Shown in pieces: positions 16,029 to 27,254 of a stretch of DNA of 42,043 nucleotides (within the stretch, counting starts at the first letter, position 1; each line of letters begins with the position of its first letter). Below the pieces are notes generated by a model. It had not been told where the DNA came from and searched no databases. It saw nothing but the letters and a program-made list of their open reading frames with translations. Location of the stretch: NCBI GenBank assembly GCA_020438865.1, contig JAGQTU010000030.1:1-42043 (forward strand). The letters are read 5' to 3'. The stretch comes from Mycobacterium sp. (GTDB taxonomy: Bacteria; Actinomycetota; Actinomycetes; Mycobacteriales; Mycobacteriaceae). Made by a program: the position numbers and the translations under genes.

Positions 16029-17612
16029 ATGACCGCTCTGGCGAGGCGTGCCGCGATCATCGCGCTGTTGGCCGCCCTGACCGCATGTAGCAGCACCCCC
16101 GAGCCGGATAGCGCCAAGACCCTTTCGACGCTGCCGCCGCCGCTCGTGCCCGCGATGGCGCTGCCGGACAACGCCGTTGACAACGCGGTGGCCAAACTGG
16201 ACGGCATCGCCGACGAACTGCTGAAGTCCTCCGGCATCCCGGGGATGGCCGTCGCCGTCGTGCACGGCGGAAAGACGCTCTACGCCAAGGGCTTCGGCGT
16301 CAAGGATGCGACGAAGCCGGCCGATGACCCGAACAACAGGGTCGGCCCCGACACGGTGTTCCAGCTGGCCTCGCTGTCCAAACCGCTCGGCTCCACCGTG
16401 ATCGCCCACCAGGTCGGCCGCAAGGCGGTCGACTGGAGGACCCCCGTGGTGGACAAGCTGCCGTGGTTCGCCCTGTCCGATCCGGCCGTGACCAGGATGC
16501 TGACCATCGGCGATCTCTACTCGCACCGGTCCGGGCTGCCCGACCACGCTGGTGACAAGCTGGAGGATCTGGGCTACGACCGCCGCTTCATCCTGGAGCG
16601 GCTGCGCCAACTCCCGCTCGCACCGTTCCGAATCTCTTACGCCTACACCAATTTCGGTGTCACCGCCGCGGCCGAGGCGGTCGCCACGGCGGCGGGCACC
16701 TCCTGGGAGGACCTCAGCGAGCAGGTGCTCTACCGCCCGCTGGGTATGGCGTCCACCAGCTCCCGGTTCGCCGACTACGAAGCCCGCGCCGACAAGGCGC
16801 TCGGTCACATCCGCACCGGCGACGGTTACCGGCCGCTGTTCCACCGCGACGCCGACGCGCAGTCACCCGCCGGGGGAGTGAGCTCCTCGGTCAACGACCT
16901 CACGCACTGGCTGGCCATGGTGCTGGCCAACGGCACCTACAACGGGACCCGGGTCGTCGAGCCGGACGCGCTGCTGCCGGCGGTGACACCGCAGATCGTC
17001 TCCAGCCCGGCGAAGGAGCCGGCGATGCGGTCCGGGTTCTACGGCTACGGGTTCAACGTCGGAACCTCCTCGGCCGCCCGGATGGAGCTCAGCCACTCCG
17101 GGGCGTTCCAGCTGGGGGCGGGCACCAACTTCGTCATCATCCCCTCCGCTGATGTCGCGATCGTCGCGCTGAGCAACGCCACCCCGGCAGGCATCCCCGA
17201 GACGCTGACCGCCGAGTTCGCCGACCTGGTCCAGTTCGGTGAGGTCCGCGAGGACTGGCGCAAGCTCTACGGCGACGCGTTCGCCGGCATGAGCGACCCG
17301 GAGGGTGCACTCGTCGGCAAGAGCCCCCCGACCGATCCCGCGCCCGCCCAACCGCTGAGCGCCTACGTCGGGACCTACCGCAATGACTACTGGGGTCCCG
17401 CCACCGTTGCCGAGAAGGACGGCAGGCTCACCGTGACACTGGGGCCCCGGCCGGACACCCTCGAGCTCACGCACCGCGACGGTGACGTCTTCACATTCGG
17501 CTTCCAGACCGAGAACGCCCCGCCCGGAACGGTTTCCGCCGCGACGTTCGACGGTGACAAGCTGACGCTCGAGTACTTCGACGACGACAAGATGGGAACG
17601 TTCACCAAATGA
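16029..17612 (+). CDS. Beta-lactamase/penicillin-binding-fold lipoprotein (Rv0907-like)
   Basis: Exported serine hydrolase of the class C beta-lactamase/AmpH/esterase group, 527 aa. The N-terminal signal ends in a lipobox, LTAC, with Cys20 as the lipidated residue. The active-site SxxK is Ser115-Leu-Ser-Lys118 and the YxN motif is Tyr206-Thr-Asn208. [10 protein letters not shown] is the likely third (KTG-equivalent) strand. A separate C-terminal beta domain (from about residue 430, [16 protein letters not shown]) is common in such esterase-like proteins. The stop overlaps ctpE in an ATGA. Family members include D-aminopeptidases, esterases and weak beta-lactamases; its activity cannot be decided here. 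Confidence 0.9.
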   Translation: MTALARRAAIIALLAALTACSSTPEPDSAKTLSTLPPPLVPAMALPDNAVDNAVAKLDGIADELLKSSGIPGMAVAVVHGGKTLYAKGFGVKDATKPADDPNNRVGPDTVFQLASLSKPLGSTVIAHQVGRKAVDWRTPVVDKLPWFALSDPAVTRMLTIGDLYSHRSGLPDHAGDKLEDLGYDRRFILERLRQLPLAPFRISYAYTNFGVTAAAEAVATAAGTSWEDLSEQVLYRPLGMASTSSRFADYEARADKALGHIRTGDGYRPLFHRDADAQSPAGGVSSSVNDLTHWLAMVLANGTYNGTRVVEPDALLPAVTPQIVSSPAKEPAMRSGFYGYGFNVGTSSAARMELSHSGAFQLGAGTNFVIIPSADVAIVALSNATPAGIPETLTAEFADLVQFGEVREDWRKLYGDAFAGMSDPEGALVGKSPPTDPAPAQPLSAYVGTYRNDYWGPATVAEKDGRLTVTLGPRPDTLELTHRDGDVFTFGFQTENAPPGTVSAATFDGDKLTLEYFDDDKMGTFTK

Positions 17613-20017
17613 CCGTCAGCATCGCCGCGGGCCTGTCCGACGCCGACGTCGCCGCCCGGATCGCCGAGGGCAAGACCAACGACGTGCCCGCGCGGGCCTC
17701 GCGCAGCGTCTCCGACATCGTCCGGTCCAACGTCTTCACCCGCATCAACGCCATCCTCGGGGTGCTGTTCATGCTGGTGCTGGCCACCGGGTCATTGATC
17801 AACGGGCTGTTCGGCCTGCTGATCATCGCCAACAGCGGCATCGGCATCATCCAGGAGCTGCGGGCGAAGAAGACCCTGGACAACCTCGCGATCGTCGGGC
17901 AGGCCAAACCAACGGTGCGCAGGCAGTCCGGCACCACGCAGGTGGCGCCCAACGAGGTGGTGCTCGACGACGTGATCGAGCTGGGTCCGGGTGACCAGAT
18001 CGTCGTCGACGGCGAGATGCTGGAGGCCTCGAACCTGGAGGTCGACGAGTCGCTGCTGACCGGTGAGGCCGACCCGATCGGCAAAGCCGCTGGCGACGCG
18101 GTGATGTCGGGCAGTTTCGTGGTCGCCGGGGCCGGTGCGTACCGGGCCACCAAGGTCGGCCGCGAGGCCTATGCGGCCCGGCTGGCCGAGGAGGCCAGCC
18201 GGTTCACCCTGGTCAAGTCCGAATTGCGCAGCGGCATCAACAAGATCCTGCAGTTCATCACCTACCTGCTCTGGCCCACCGGGCTGCTGATCATCTACAC
18301 CCAGTTGTTCACCACCAACGTGGGCTGGCGCGAGTCGGTGCTGCGGATGGTCGGCGCGCTGGTGCCGATGGTGCCCGAGGGGCTGGTGCTGATGACGTCG
18401 ATCGCCTTCGCCGTTGGGGTGATCCGGCTGGGTCGCAGGCAGTGCCTGGTGCAGGAACTGCCCGCGATCGAGGGGCTGGCCCGGGTCGACGTGGTCTGCG
18501 CCGACAAGACCGGCACCCTCACCGAGAACGGCATGCGGCTGTCCGAGGTCGCGCCGGTGAGCCGCGACGATACCGCCGACCGGGTGGCCGACGTGCTGGC
18601 GTCCCTGGCCGCCGATGACCCGAAACCCAACGCCAGCATGACCGCCATCGGTGAGGCCTATCCCGACCCGCCGGGTTGGACCGCCACCGCGACCGCACCG
18701 TTCAAGTCTGCGACCAAGTGGAGCGGGGTGTCCTACGGCGAGCACGGCAACTGGCTGATCGGCGCGCCCGATGTGCTGCTCGACCCGGCCTCACCGGTCG
18801 CCGCGCAGGCCGAGGAGATCGGCTCGCGCGGTCTGCGGGTGCTGCTGCTTGGCTGCTGCGATCGCAGCGTCGACAGCCCGGACGCGCCCGGCCAGGTCAC
18901 GCCGGTCGCGCTGGTCGTCCTCGAGCAGCGGGTCCGGCCCGACGCCCGGGACACGCTGGAATACTTTGCCTCCCAACACGTCACGGTGAAGGTCATCTCG
19001 GGCGACAACGCCGTCTCGGTCGGGGCGGTGGCCGGTTCGCTGGGCCTGGAGGGCGAGACCATGGACGCCCGCCAGTTGCCCTCGGAGCCCGAGGAACTCG
19101 CCGACACCATGGCCGAGTACACCACCTTCGGCCGGGTGCGCCCCGACCAGAAGCGGGCGATGGTGCACGCGCTACAGTCCCGCGACCACACCGTGGCGAT
19201 GACCGGTGACGGGGTCAACGACGTGCTGGCGCTCAAGGACGCCGACATCGGGGTGGCGATGGGTTCCGGCAGCCCGGCGTCGCGCGCGGTGGCCCAGATC
19301 GTGTTGCTGGACAACAAGTTCGCGACGCTACCCTACGTCGTCGGCGAGGGCCGCCGGGTGATCGGCAACATCGAACGGGTGTCGAACCTGTTCCTGACCA
19401 AGACCGTCTACTCGGTGCTGCTCGCCCTGCTGGTCGGCCTGGCGGGCCTGAGTTCCAAGTGGTTCGGCACCGAACCGCTGCTGTATCCGTTCCAGCCGAT
19501 CCACGTCACCATCGCGGCCTGGTTCACCATCGGCATCCCGGCGTTCATCCTGTCGCTGGCGCCCAACAACGAACGCGCCCACACCGGGTTCGTGCGCCGC
19601 GTGATGACCTCCGCGCTGCCATCGGGCGTGGTCGTCGGCCTGGCCACGTTCATCTCCTATCTGGTCGCCTACCACGGCCACGGCGCCACGCTCGTCGAGC
19701 AGGCCCAGGCCTCCACCGCGGCGCTGATCACCCTGCTGATCGGCGCGGTGTGGGTGCTCGCGGTGGTGGCCCGGCCCTACCAGTGGTGGCGGGTGGCGCT
19801 GGTGTCGGTTTCCGGCGTGGCCTACGTTGTGATCTTCGCCATCCCGCTGGCCCGGGAGAAGTTCATGCTGGACCCATCGAACCTGGTCGTGACCGCAACC
19901 GGGATGGGGATCGGCCTGGTCGCTGCGGCGTTGATCGAGGCCATCTGGTGGATTCAGGGCCGAGTGCTCGGCGAACCTCGGATTTTGTGGCGGACGGAGC
20001 CTACCGTGCAAGATTGA
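17609..20017 (+). CDS. ctpE: Calcium-transporting P-type ATPase CtpE
   Basis: Cation pump of 802 aa, close to the M. tuberculosis CtpE length of 797. Hallmarks are the actuator TGEADPIG (151-158), the phosphorylation site [10 protein letters not shown] with Asp299, and the hinge [21 protein letters not shown]. The first membrane pairs lie before residue 80 and near 215-270, with MVPEGLVLM in the ion-path helix; the rest lie in the C-terminal third. CtpE of M. tuberculosis and M. smegmatis has been reported as a Ca2+ uptake ATPase; calcium specificity here is by orthology. ATG 17609 overlaps the preceding stop by four bases. Confidence 0.95.
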   Translation: MTVSIAAGLSDADVAARIAEGKTNDVPARASRSVSDIVRSNVFTRINAILGVLFMLVLATGSLINGLFGLLIIANSGIGIIQELRAKKTLDNLAIVGQAKPTVRRQSGTTQVAPNEVVLDDVIELGPGDQIVVDGEMLEASNLEVDESLLTGEADPIGKAAGDAVMSGSFVVAGAGAYRATKVGREAYAARLAEEASRFTLVKSELRSGINKILQFITYLLWPTGLLIIYTQLFTTNVGWRESVLRMVGALVPMVPEGLVLMTSIAFAVGVIRLGRRQCLVQELPAIEGLARVDVVCADKTGTLTENGMRLSEVAPVSRDDTADRVADVLASLAADDPKPNASMTAIGEAYPDPPGWTATATAPFKSATKWSGVSYGEHGNWLIGAPDVLLDPASPVAAQAEEIGSRGLRVLLLGCCDRSVDSPDAPGQVTPVALVVLEQRVRPDARDTLEYFASQHVTVKVISGDNAVSVGAVAGSLGLEGETMDARQLPSEPEELADTMAEYTTFGRVRPDQKRAMVHALQSRDHTVAMTGDGVNDVLALKDADIGVAMGSGSPASRAVAQIVLLDNKFATLPYVVGEGRRVIGNIERVSNLFLTKTVYSVLLALLVGLAGLSSKWFGTEPLLYPFQPIHVTIAAWFTIGIPAFILSLAPNNERAHTGFVRRVMTSALPSGVVVGLATFISYLVAYHGHGATLVEQAQASTAALITLLIGAVWVLAVVARPYQWWRVALVSVSGVAYVVIFAIPLAREKFMLDPSNLVVTATGMGIGLVAAALIEAIWWIQGRVLGEPRILWRTEPTVQD

Positions 20018-20032
20018 CCGGGGGCATGCCCC
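20002..20032 (+). promoter_or_regulatory. Possible internal promoter and hairpin before the Rv0909-like gene
   Basis: TACCGT (20002-20007), inside the last codons of ctpE, could be a -10 box for the small downstream genes. GGGGCATGCCCC (20021-20032) is a perfect 12-bp palindrome able to form a 4-bp stem in the resulting leader. GGGAAGGG (20044-20051) is the ribosome binding site. Confidence 0.35.
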
Positions 20033-20058
20033 GGCGATCGAACGGGAAGGGTCGGATC

Positions 20059-20313
20059 ATGGGGTTCCTGGACAAGGCCAAGGAAGTCATCACCGAGAAC
20101 GTCGACAAGGCCAAGGACGTCATCACCGAGAACGTCGACAAGGTCGAGCAGGCCATCGACAAGGCCGGTGACCTCATCGACGAGAAGACGCAGGGCAAGT
20201 TCTCCGAGACCGTCGACAAGGTGCAGGACGCGGCCAAGAGCGCCGTCGAGAAGGGCACCGAGGCCGTCAAGAACGTCACCGACAAGGGCGGCGACCAACC
20301 ACCACAGACCTAA
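20059..20313 (+). CDS. Rv0909-like small helical protein (MT0933-type antitoxin family)
   Basis: Charged, coiled helical protein of 84 aa with no hydrophobic segment. It begins MGFLDKAKEVITENVDKAKD and continues as repeating DKA/DKV heptad-like helices, ending in a polar Pro-rich tail. Size, sequence and position match M. tuberculosis Rv0909, listed as a possible antitoxin paired with Rv0910. The assignment rests on that annotation; the protein itself resembles an apolipoprotein/CsbD-like helical repeat more than classical antitoxins. ATG 20059 follows GGGAAGGG with 7 nt spacing. The Rv0910-like gene begins 6 bp after the stop. Confidence 0.75.
   Translation: MGFLDKAKEVITENVDKAKDVITENVDKVEQAIDKAGDLIDEKTQGKFSETVDKVQDAAKSAVEKGTEAVKNVTDKGGDQPPQT
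20071..20136 (+). repeat. 33-bp tandem duplication in the Rv0909-like gene
   Basis: Two adjacent 33-nt copies (20071-20103 and 20104-20136) differ at one base. They encode DKAKEVITENV and DKAKDVITENV. The length is 11 codons, which keeps the helical repeat in phase. Confidence 0.95.
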
Positions 20314-20319
20314 GGGCGT

Positions 20320-20766
20320 ATGGCGAAACTCTCCGTATCCGTAGACGTTCCACTACCGCCGGACCAGGCGTGGCAGCACGCCTCGGATCTCTCCCGGTAC
20401 AAGGAATGGTTGACCGTGCACCGGGTGTGGCGCTCGAAGCTGCCCGAGACCCTGGACAAGGGCACGGTCGTGGAGTCCATCCTCGAGGTCATGGGCATGC
20501 CGAACCGGATTCGGTGGACGATCGTCCATTTCAAGCCCCCGGAGGCGATGACGCTCAACGGCGTCGGCGTCGGCGGGGTCAAGGTCAAACTGCTGGGCAA
20601 GGTGCGGCCGCAGGACGCCGACCCCGGTGCCTCGGTGGTCACCCTCGACGTCCACCTCGGCGGGCCCGCGTTGTTCGGGCCGATCGGGATGCTCGTCGCA
20701 GGCGCACTGCGCGGCGACATCAAGGAGTCGCTGGACCGGTTCGTGACGGTGTTCGCGGCCGGTTGA
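20320..20766 (+). CDS. Rv0910-like SRPBCC/START-fold protein (putative toxin)
   Basis: Protein of 148 aa with the SRPBCC (polyketide cyclase/START) pattern: MAKLSVSVDVPLPPDQAWQH at the N terminus, DLSRYKEWLTVHRVW, then beta-rich sequence and a C-terminal helix LRGDIKESLDRFVTVF. It matches M. tuberculosis Rv0910, annotated as a possible toxin of a type II pair with Rv0909. The fold normally binds a hydrophobic ligand in a cavity, so a lipid- or ligand-handling role is equally plausible. It follows the small helical gene by 6 bp, consistent with a two-gene unit. Confidence 0.82.
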   Translation: MAKLSVSVDVPLPPDQAWQHASDLSRYKEWLTVHRVWRSKLPETLDKGTVVESILEVMGMPNRIRWTIVHFKPPEAMTLNGVGVGGVKVKLLGKVRPQDADPGASVVTLDVHLGGPALFGPIGMLVAGALRGDIKESLDRFVTVFAAG

Positions 20767-20852
20767 GGCCGGTCGGGCCGGCGTCGGCGCGCTGCCCGGG
20801 ATGGGCCCCGAACCGAACCCCCAGCCCTTGCGCAATTGACCGTCCACATTCG

Positions 20853-21080
20853 ATGATGACCGGCGTGCACCATGCCGAAGAACAGCGCCACATCGACCGG
20901 GTGGTCGACCGCCTCGTGCAGGCGTTTCCGCTGGTGCCGGACGAGGTGATCAGCGAAGCCGTGGCCGAGGCCCACCGCGGTTTCGACTCGGCGCGGATCC
21001 GGGAGTTCGTGCCGATGCTCGTCGAGCGGCAGTGCCGGGCCCACTTCGAGCGGCATCCCGCCGTGGTGATCTCCGCCTGA
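20853..21080 (+). CDS. Small three-helix-bundle protein, function unknown
   Basis: Hypothetical protein of 75 aa with the pattern HIDRVVDRLVQAFPLVPDEV, then VAEAHRGFDSARIREFVPML and VERQCRAHF. Small actinobacterial proteins of this type are annotated as three-helix bundle dimerisation domain proteins. No catalytic motif or signal is seen. ATG 20853 and ATG 20856 are both possible starts. It ends 4 bp before the stop of the convergent sensor kinase, leaving no room for a terminator. Confidence 0.7.
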   Translation: MMTGVHHAEEQRHIDRVVDRLVQAFPLVPDEVISEAVAEAHRGFDSARIREFVPMLVERQCRAHFERHPAVVISA

Positions 21081-21084
21081 CCCC

Positions 21085-23281
<2,197 letters not shown>

Positions 23282-23313
23282 ACCGCAATACAGCCCTGGA
23301 ACAGGCGCGCCAA

Positions 23314-23333
23314 CTAGGGACTTTGGTCCCGAA
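23314..23333. promoter_or_regulatory. DosR-type operator (dormancy box)
   Basis: CTAGGGACTTTGGTCCCGAA matches 17 of 20 positions of the published DosR consensus TTSGGGACTWWAGTCCCSAA. It lies in the divergent region between the DosR-like gene (start 23281) and the universal stress protein (start 23449). The centre is about 42 bp from the regulator start and about 125 bp from the other. Confidence 0.75.
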
Positions 23334-23448
23334 AAGACCTGACCAACGCCTTGTGTCAAGGGGTCCAACATTACTGGCGCGCGGCCGTCGCGGCGGGGAT
23401 TGTCGTAGGCGGTATCGCGAGACGAGCGGTGGGGATATGGAGGTGACG

Positions 23449-24330
23449 ATGACGGACGCATCCGCGCCCGAGATCGTCGTTGGCTGCGACGGCTCGGCCT
23501 CTTCCCACTCGGCGATCCGCTGGGCCGCCCACGAGGCCGGTATGCGCAACGTGGCGTTGCGCCTGGTTCACGTCGGTGCCGCGCCCGCCGTCATCAACGT
23601 CATGCGGCCCGTTCCCGTCGAGTTCGAGGAGTGGCAGGACAAGCAGGCCCGCCAGGTCCTGGCCGAGGCGACGGCTCTGGTGGCCGAGATCGGCGCCGAG
23701 ACGGGCGTGCCGGTGCGCATCGCCGACGCCGACATCTACCACGCGGCCCCGGTCCCCACGCTGATCGACCTGTCCAAGGACGCCGAGATGGTGGTGGTGG
23801 GCAGCCGGGGCATGGGCGCGTTCCGCCGTGGTCTGCTCGGCTCGATCAGCACCGGTCTGGTGCACCACGCCCACTGCCCGGTCGCGGTCATCCACGACGG
23901 ACCGGTTCCGCCCGCCCACCTGCCGGTGGTCGTCGGCATCGATGGGTCGCCGGCCTCGGTCGGGGCCACCGAGATCGCGTTCGAGGAGGCCTCCCGGCGC
24001 GGCGTCGACCTGGTCGCCGTGCACGCCTGGAGCGACGACAGCCTGTTCACCGTGCCCGGTGTCGATTGGTCGAGCGTGGCCACCGGTGAGGAGGAACTCC
24101 TGGCGGAGCGGTTGGCGGGCACCGCCGCCGACTATCCGGACGTCACGGTGCATCGCGTGGTGGTGCGCGATCAGCCGGCCCGGTACCTGGCCGAGCAGGC
24201 CCAGAACGCCCAGCTGCTGGTAGTCGGCAGCCACGGTCGGGGCGGGTTCGCCGGACTGCTGCTCGGTTCGGTCAGCACCGCATTGGTACACACCGTCACC
24301 ATCCCCATGATTGTCGCGCGCCGGCACTAG
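23449..24330 (+). CDS. Tandem-domain universal stress protein
   Basis: Universal stress protein of 293 aa with two UspA domains (about 8-145 and 155-293). Each has an ATP-binding signature: [17 protein letters not shown] in the first and [17 protein letters not shown] in the second, both of the G-x2-G-x9-G-S/T type. VVGCDGS and VVGIDGS start the two domains. ATG 23449 was chosen because GGAGGTGA (23439-23446) sits just before it; ATG 23437 would add four residues. Such proteins (Rv3134c type) accompany devRS in M. tuberculosis; here the gene is divergent from the regulator and shares its control region. A role in hypoxic or energy stress is inferred. Confidence 0.9.
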   Translation: MTDASAPEIVVGCDGSASSHSAIRWAAHEAGMRNVALRLVHVGAAPAVINVMRPVPVEFEEWQDKQARQVLAEATALVAEIGAETGVPVRIADADIYHAAPVPTLIDLSKDAEMVVVGSRGMGAFRRGLLGSISTGLVHHAHCPVAVIHDGPVPPAHLPVVVGIDGSPASVGATEIAFEEASRRGVDLVAVHAWSDDSLFTVPGVDWSSVATGEEELLAERLAGTAADYPDVTVHRVVVRDQPARYLAEQAQNAQLLVVGSHGRGGFAGLLLGSVSTALVHTVTIPMIVARRH

Positions 24331-24351
24331 CACCCCACGGCGCGCGTCACC

Positions 24352-24388
24352 GAGCCGGCGGACGGAGTTCTCCCCCGTCCGCCGGCTC
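24352..24388. terminator. Strong hairpin between the stress protein and the K+ channel genes
   Basis: GAGCCGGCGGACGG (24352-24365) pairs perfectly with CCGTCCGCCGGCTC (24375-24388), a 14-bp stem with a 9-nt loop. It lies between convergent stops and has no U-run. It probably terminates in both directions. Confidence 0.7.
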
Positions 24389-24396
24389 ACTCTCGT

Positions 24397-26118
24397 TCAG
24401 CGGGTCCGCGCCCGCGGTCTGATCCGACCGGGCTGGGCGGCTCGCTGACCCCTGCGCAGCGTGTCGATCAGCTCCCGGTAGGGCCCGACGAGATAGGCGG
24501 TGTCGTCCGCGGCCAGCTGGGTCTCGCGGCGGGGATGCAGCCGCACGGGCGAACCGTCCCGCTCGATGGCGATCACCCGGGTCTGGGTCGACAATTCGAA
24601 CATCCGCAGGCCGTCGAGCTCGCTGCCCCGGCGTACCTTGACGCCGCCGACCATGAACGAGCGCTGGCCCACCGAGAAGGTGCCCAGCACGTCGAGTCCC
24701 ATGGCGGCGCCGATGAACCAGGGGGTGGCGAGGTCGACGGTGGAGCGCACGAACTCGAAGCCGAACCGGTGCCCGACGGCGTGGCCGAGCTGCTGGTCGT
24801 AGATCCGCAGCACGACCGGCACGTGCGGGCGATGCAACTCCGGCACCACCTGTGGGTTGCCGACCATCTCGCGGATCACGATGCCGGTCTCGATGTTGAC
24901 CATGTCGTCCTGGGTGAGCACCGCGATCGCCCGCGCGCGGTCCACCCGGGCGGCCTCCAGTGTCTGGCGCAGCGTGGCGTCGCCGAAGATGACCGGCACG
25001 TCCAGCTCTTTGGCCCCGGACAGGTAGCGGTTGTCCTCGTTGCGCTCGATGACCGCGACCTGCTGGCCGGCCGCCTTGAGCATGCTCGCAACCCGGATGC
25101 CGAACGAACCGAGCCCCACCACCACGATGTGGCGGCGCAGGTGGCGGATCTTCTGCCGGTTGGTCGCCTGGGAGATGCGCTGGGAGAGCAGCACGTCGGC
25201 CACGAACGCCACCAGGATCGCCATTGTCGCGACGCCGGCCAGCATCATCATCACGCCCCATAGCCGCAGCCAGGTCGGCTGGTCGGAGAAGTTGAAGTCG
25301 CCGTAGCCCACGGTCGCGATGGTCTCGGTGGAGAAGTAGAGGGCGTCCACCCAGGTCATGCCCGGATGGTCGTAGCTGAATCGCAGAATTACTGTCGATC
25401 CCAGCAGCAGTGCGGTCGCGGCCGCGAGCGCGCGGTAGAACATCGGGTTCATGTCGTCGCGGAAGGCCCGCATGGTGTCGGAGATGCGGGCGAACAGCGG
25501 GCGCTCCCGCGGGGCGACCGGAATCGGCTTGGCGATCTTGATGCCCCGCTCGGCCAGCTCGTCGGCGGTGCCGATCATGGCGGTCCAGTCACCCGGGTGC
25601 ACCGGCACGTCCCGGCCGGGGCAGGCGATCACCTCACCCGGGTTGTGCGCGGCCTCCGAGCGGATGATGGCGACCGGCGCCAGGTCACCGTACATTTCCC
25701 GCAGCGTCGACTCCTCGGTGGCGAACGCGCCGGAGACGACGAAGTCGATGCCGGCCACCGTGATGGTGTGGGTGGTCAGCTCCAGCAGCGCCTCGACCAC
25801 CGACGGCGCCGCCAGATCGGCGACGTCGAGGATGGCCCCGGGCCCGTTTCCGCCTGCCATCGCCTCGCGCAGCACCGTGTTGGCGAGCCGGGCGACCACC
25901 CGCACCCGGGGGTTGGCCTGCCGGGCCAGCAGCGCGATCTCGAGGTTCAGCGCGTCGTCGTCGGCGACGCAGATAACCGCGTCGGCCACCGCGATACCCG
26001 CGGCCTCCAGGCCCTCGGGGGACTGCAGCGGGACCACGCTGAGCTCGGCATTGTTCAGCTCGTCGATGATGCGGACCGCGAGCGCGTCGTCACCGCAGAC
26101 GATGGTGTGGCCGTGCAT
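24397..26118 (-). CDS. K+ channel with RCK/TrkA domains on both sides of the pore
   Basis: Membrane protein of 573 aa. The order is an N-terminal TrkA_N/TrkA_C-like region (about 1-200), a two-helix pore (about 228-310) and a second TrkA_N/RCK domain (from about 330). The selectivity filter TVGYGD is at 269-274, diagnostic for K+ selectivity. The second Rossmann motif is intact (GLGSFG, 335-340). In the first it is degenerate (CGDDALAV), so that domain may not bind nucleotide. No voltage-sensor helices are present. It should gate K+ flux by intracellular ligand. ATG 26118 has ACGCTA (TAGCGT on this strand) 6 nt upstream, predicting a leaderless mRNA. Confidence 0.88.
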   Translation of the reverse strand: MHGHTIVCGDDALAVRIIDELNNAELSVVPLQSPEGLEAAGIAVADAVICVADDDALNLEIALLARQANPRVRVVARLANTVLREAMAGGNGPGAILDVADLAAPSVVEALLELTTHTITVAGIDFVVSGAFATEESTLREMYGDLAPVAIIRSEAAHNPGEVIACPGRDVPVHPGDWTAMIGTADELAERGIKIAKPIPVAPRERPLFARISDTMRAFRDDMNPMFYRALAAATALLLGSTVILRFSYDHPGMTWVDALYFSTETIATVGYGDFNFSDQPTWLRLWGVMMMLAGVATMAILVAFVADVLLSQRISQATNRQKIRHLRRHIVVVGLGSFGIRVASMLKAAGQQVAVIERNEDNRYLSGAKELDVPVIFGDATLRQTLEAARVDRARAIAVLTQDDMVNIETGIVIREMVGNPQVVPELHRPHVPVVLRIYDQQLGHAVGHRFGFEFVRSTVDLATPWFIGAAMGLDVLGTFSVGQRSFMVGGVKVRRGSELDGLRMFELSTQTRVIAIERDGSPVRLHPRRETQLAADDTAYLVGPYRELIDTLRRGQRAAQPGRIRPRARTR

Positions 26119-26124
26119 GGGGAA

Positions 26125-26130
26125 ACGCTA
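26125..26130 (-). promoter_or_regulatory. -10 box of a predicted leaderless transcript (K+ channel gene)
   Basis: TAGCGT on the minus strand, 6 nt before the ATG at 26118, fits TANNNT leaderless spacing. Confidence 0.5.
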
Positions 26131-26192
26131 CTGCGGAATCCGTCGCGGCGACGGGTGACCACGAAGTATGTCGGGCACGGCGCCGGTCCGGC

Positions 26193-26672
26193 TCATCGCT
26201 GTGCCCCGGGCGGCACCGGATCCGCGTCGTCGCCGCTGGCCCCGAGGGTGAAGTCGGCGAAGTCGAAGCCGGGCACCACGACACAGCTCACCAGTGCGGG
26301 CTCGGCATCGCGCGGCCGCGCCCGCTGCCAGTAGCCGGGCGGCACCACCAGCTGGGGGTGCTGACCGGCCAGCACGTCCGGGCCCAGGACATAGGTTGTG
26401 GCGCTGTCCTTCTCGCGCCCGAACTCGAGCAGCAGCGGGCTGCCCCGATGGTGCAGCCACAATTCCGCGCTGCGCACGGTGTGCCAGGCCGACTGCTGGT
26501 CGCCCATCAGGACGAACAGGATCGCGGTGCCCGCGCTGCGCGGCCCGGTGTAGTCGGGCGGCAGCACCGACTCGGCCAGCGCCAGGTCGCTGCGCCAGGT
26601 CTCCCGGAACCAGCCGCCCTCGGGATGCGGAGCCAGGTCGAGCCGGCGCACCCAGTCGGGGAGTTGTGTCAT
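26193..26672 (-). CDS. Cupin-type protein (DUF985 family)
   Basis: Cytosolic beta-barrel protein of 159 aa. The sequence LDLAPHPEGGWFRETWRS, then AILFVLMGDQQSAWHTVRS, WLHHRGSP and VVPPGYWQRARP is characteristic of the DUF985/cupin_5 family, whose barrels may bind a small ligand or sugar. Metal-ligand candidates are His in AWHTV and LHHRG. The function is unknown. The ATG at 26672 follows GAGGACGG on its strand. A TAGGCT box (complement of 26700-26705) could be its -10, giving a leader of about 20 nt. Confidence 0.82.
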   Translation of the reverse strand: MTQLPDWVRRLDLAPHPEGGWFRETWRSDLALAESVLPPDYTGPRSAGTAILFVLMGDQQSAWHTVRSAELWLHHRGSPLLLEFGREKDSATTYVLGPDVLAGQHPQLVVPPGYWQRARPRDAEPALVSCVVVPGFDFADFTLGASGDDADPVPPGAQR

Positions 26673-26769
26673 CTGCCGTCCTCGGGTTTGGTTCCGACCA
26701 GCCTAGAGCCACCGGACCCCGGCGATGCGGCTCCCCGGCGTACTGACCGAGGCGGGTTAGGGTCGGACC
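26673..26769. promoter_or_regulatory. Divergent promoter region, cupin and Rv0912-like genes
   Basis: Reverse: TAGGCT (complement of 26700-26705) before the cupin gene. Forward: TAGGGT (26758-26763), 6 nt before ATG 26770, predicting a leaderless transcript. Confidence 0.45.
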
Positions 26770-27201
26770 ATGACACGCCTGCGTCCGGGTTGGTTCGTCG
26801 CGTTGTGCGCCGCGCTGCTCGGCGGCAGCGCGTGGCTGCCGTGGTTGACCACCTCGGCCCACGGTGGTGGCCGCGCCAGTGCGATCGGGGGGACCGTCGG
26901 CAGCATTGTGCTGCCCTCCCGATTCGGCGCCGGACAGCTGATCGTGCTGTTGTCCGCGGTGCTGATCGTCACCGGGGCGATGGCGGCCCGGGACCTCTCG
27001 CCCCGGCTGGCTTCCGCTGCGGCCCTGGTGATTTCGCTGCTCATCGCATTTCTGACTTGGTTCTACTACCACCTCAACGTCAGTCCGCCGGTGGTGGCCG
27101 GGTACGGCCTCTACGTCGGCACCGCCTGCGCACTGGCTGCGCTGGCGTGTTCGGTGTGGGCATTGGCGGCCGCCCTGCTCGGCGCGCGCACGGCGCGGTG
27201 A
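26770..27201 (+). CDS. Four-helix membrane protein (Rv0912-like)
   Basis: Integral membrane protein of 143 aa with four predicted helices: about 7-27, 55-72, 80-100 and 112-135. A Gly-rich loop after the first helix (SAHGGGRASAIGGTVGS) would lie outside. Size, topology and position upstream of the carotenoid oxygenase/thiolase locus match M. tuberculosis Rv0912, a conserved transmembrane protein of unknown function. No transporter or enzyme motif is visible. A TAGGGT box 6 nt upstream predicts a leaderless mRNA. Confidence 0.78.
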   Translation: MTRLRPGWFVALCAALLGGSAWLPWLTTSAHGGGRASAIGGTVGSIVLPSRFGAGQLIVLLSAVLIVTGAMAARDLSPRLASAAALVISLLIAFLTWFYYHLNVSPPVVAGYGLYVGTACALAALACSVWALAAALLGARTAR

Positions 27202-27207
27202 ACCGCC

Positions 27208-27245
27208 TTTTCCGGCTCAGCCGCGATCGCGACTGAGCCGGAAAA
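27208..27245. terminator. Hairpin between the Rv0912-like and hsp20 genes
   Basis: TTTTCCGGCTCAG (27208-27220) pairs with CTGAGCCGGAAAA (27233-27245), a perfect 13-bp stem. The 12-nt loop contains the self-complementary CGCGATCGCG. It separates convergent genes. Confidence 0.7.
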
Positions 27246-27254
27246 CGGTTGCGG

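Noticed and set aside
23323-23448. Universal stress protein starting upstream at 23323
   Set aside because: The extension reads through the DosR-type box and encodes low-complexity Arg/Gly sequence; ATG 23449 has GGAGGTGA just upstream.
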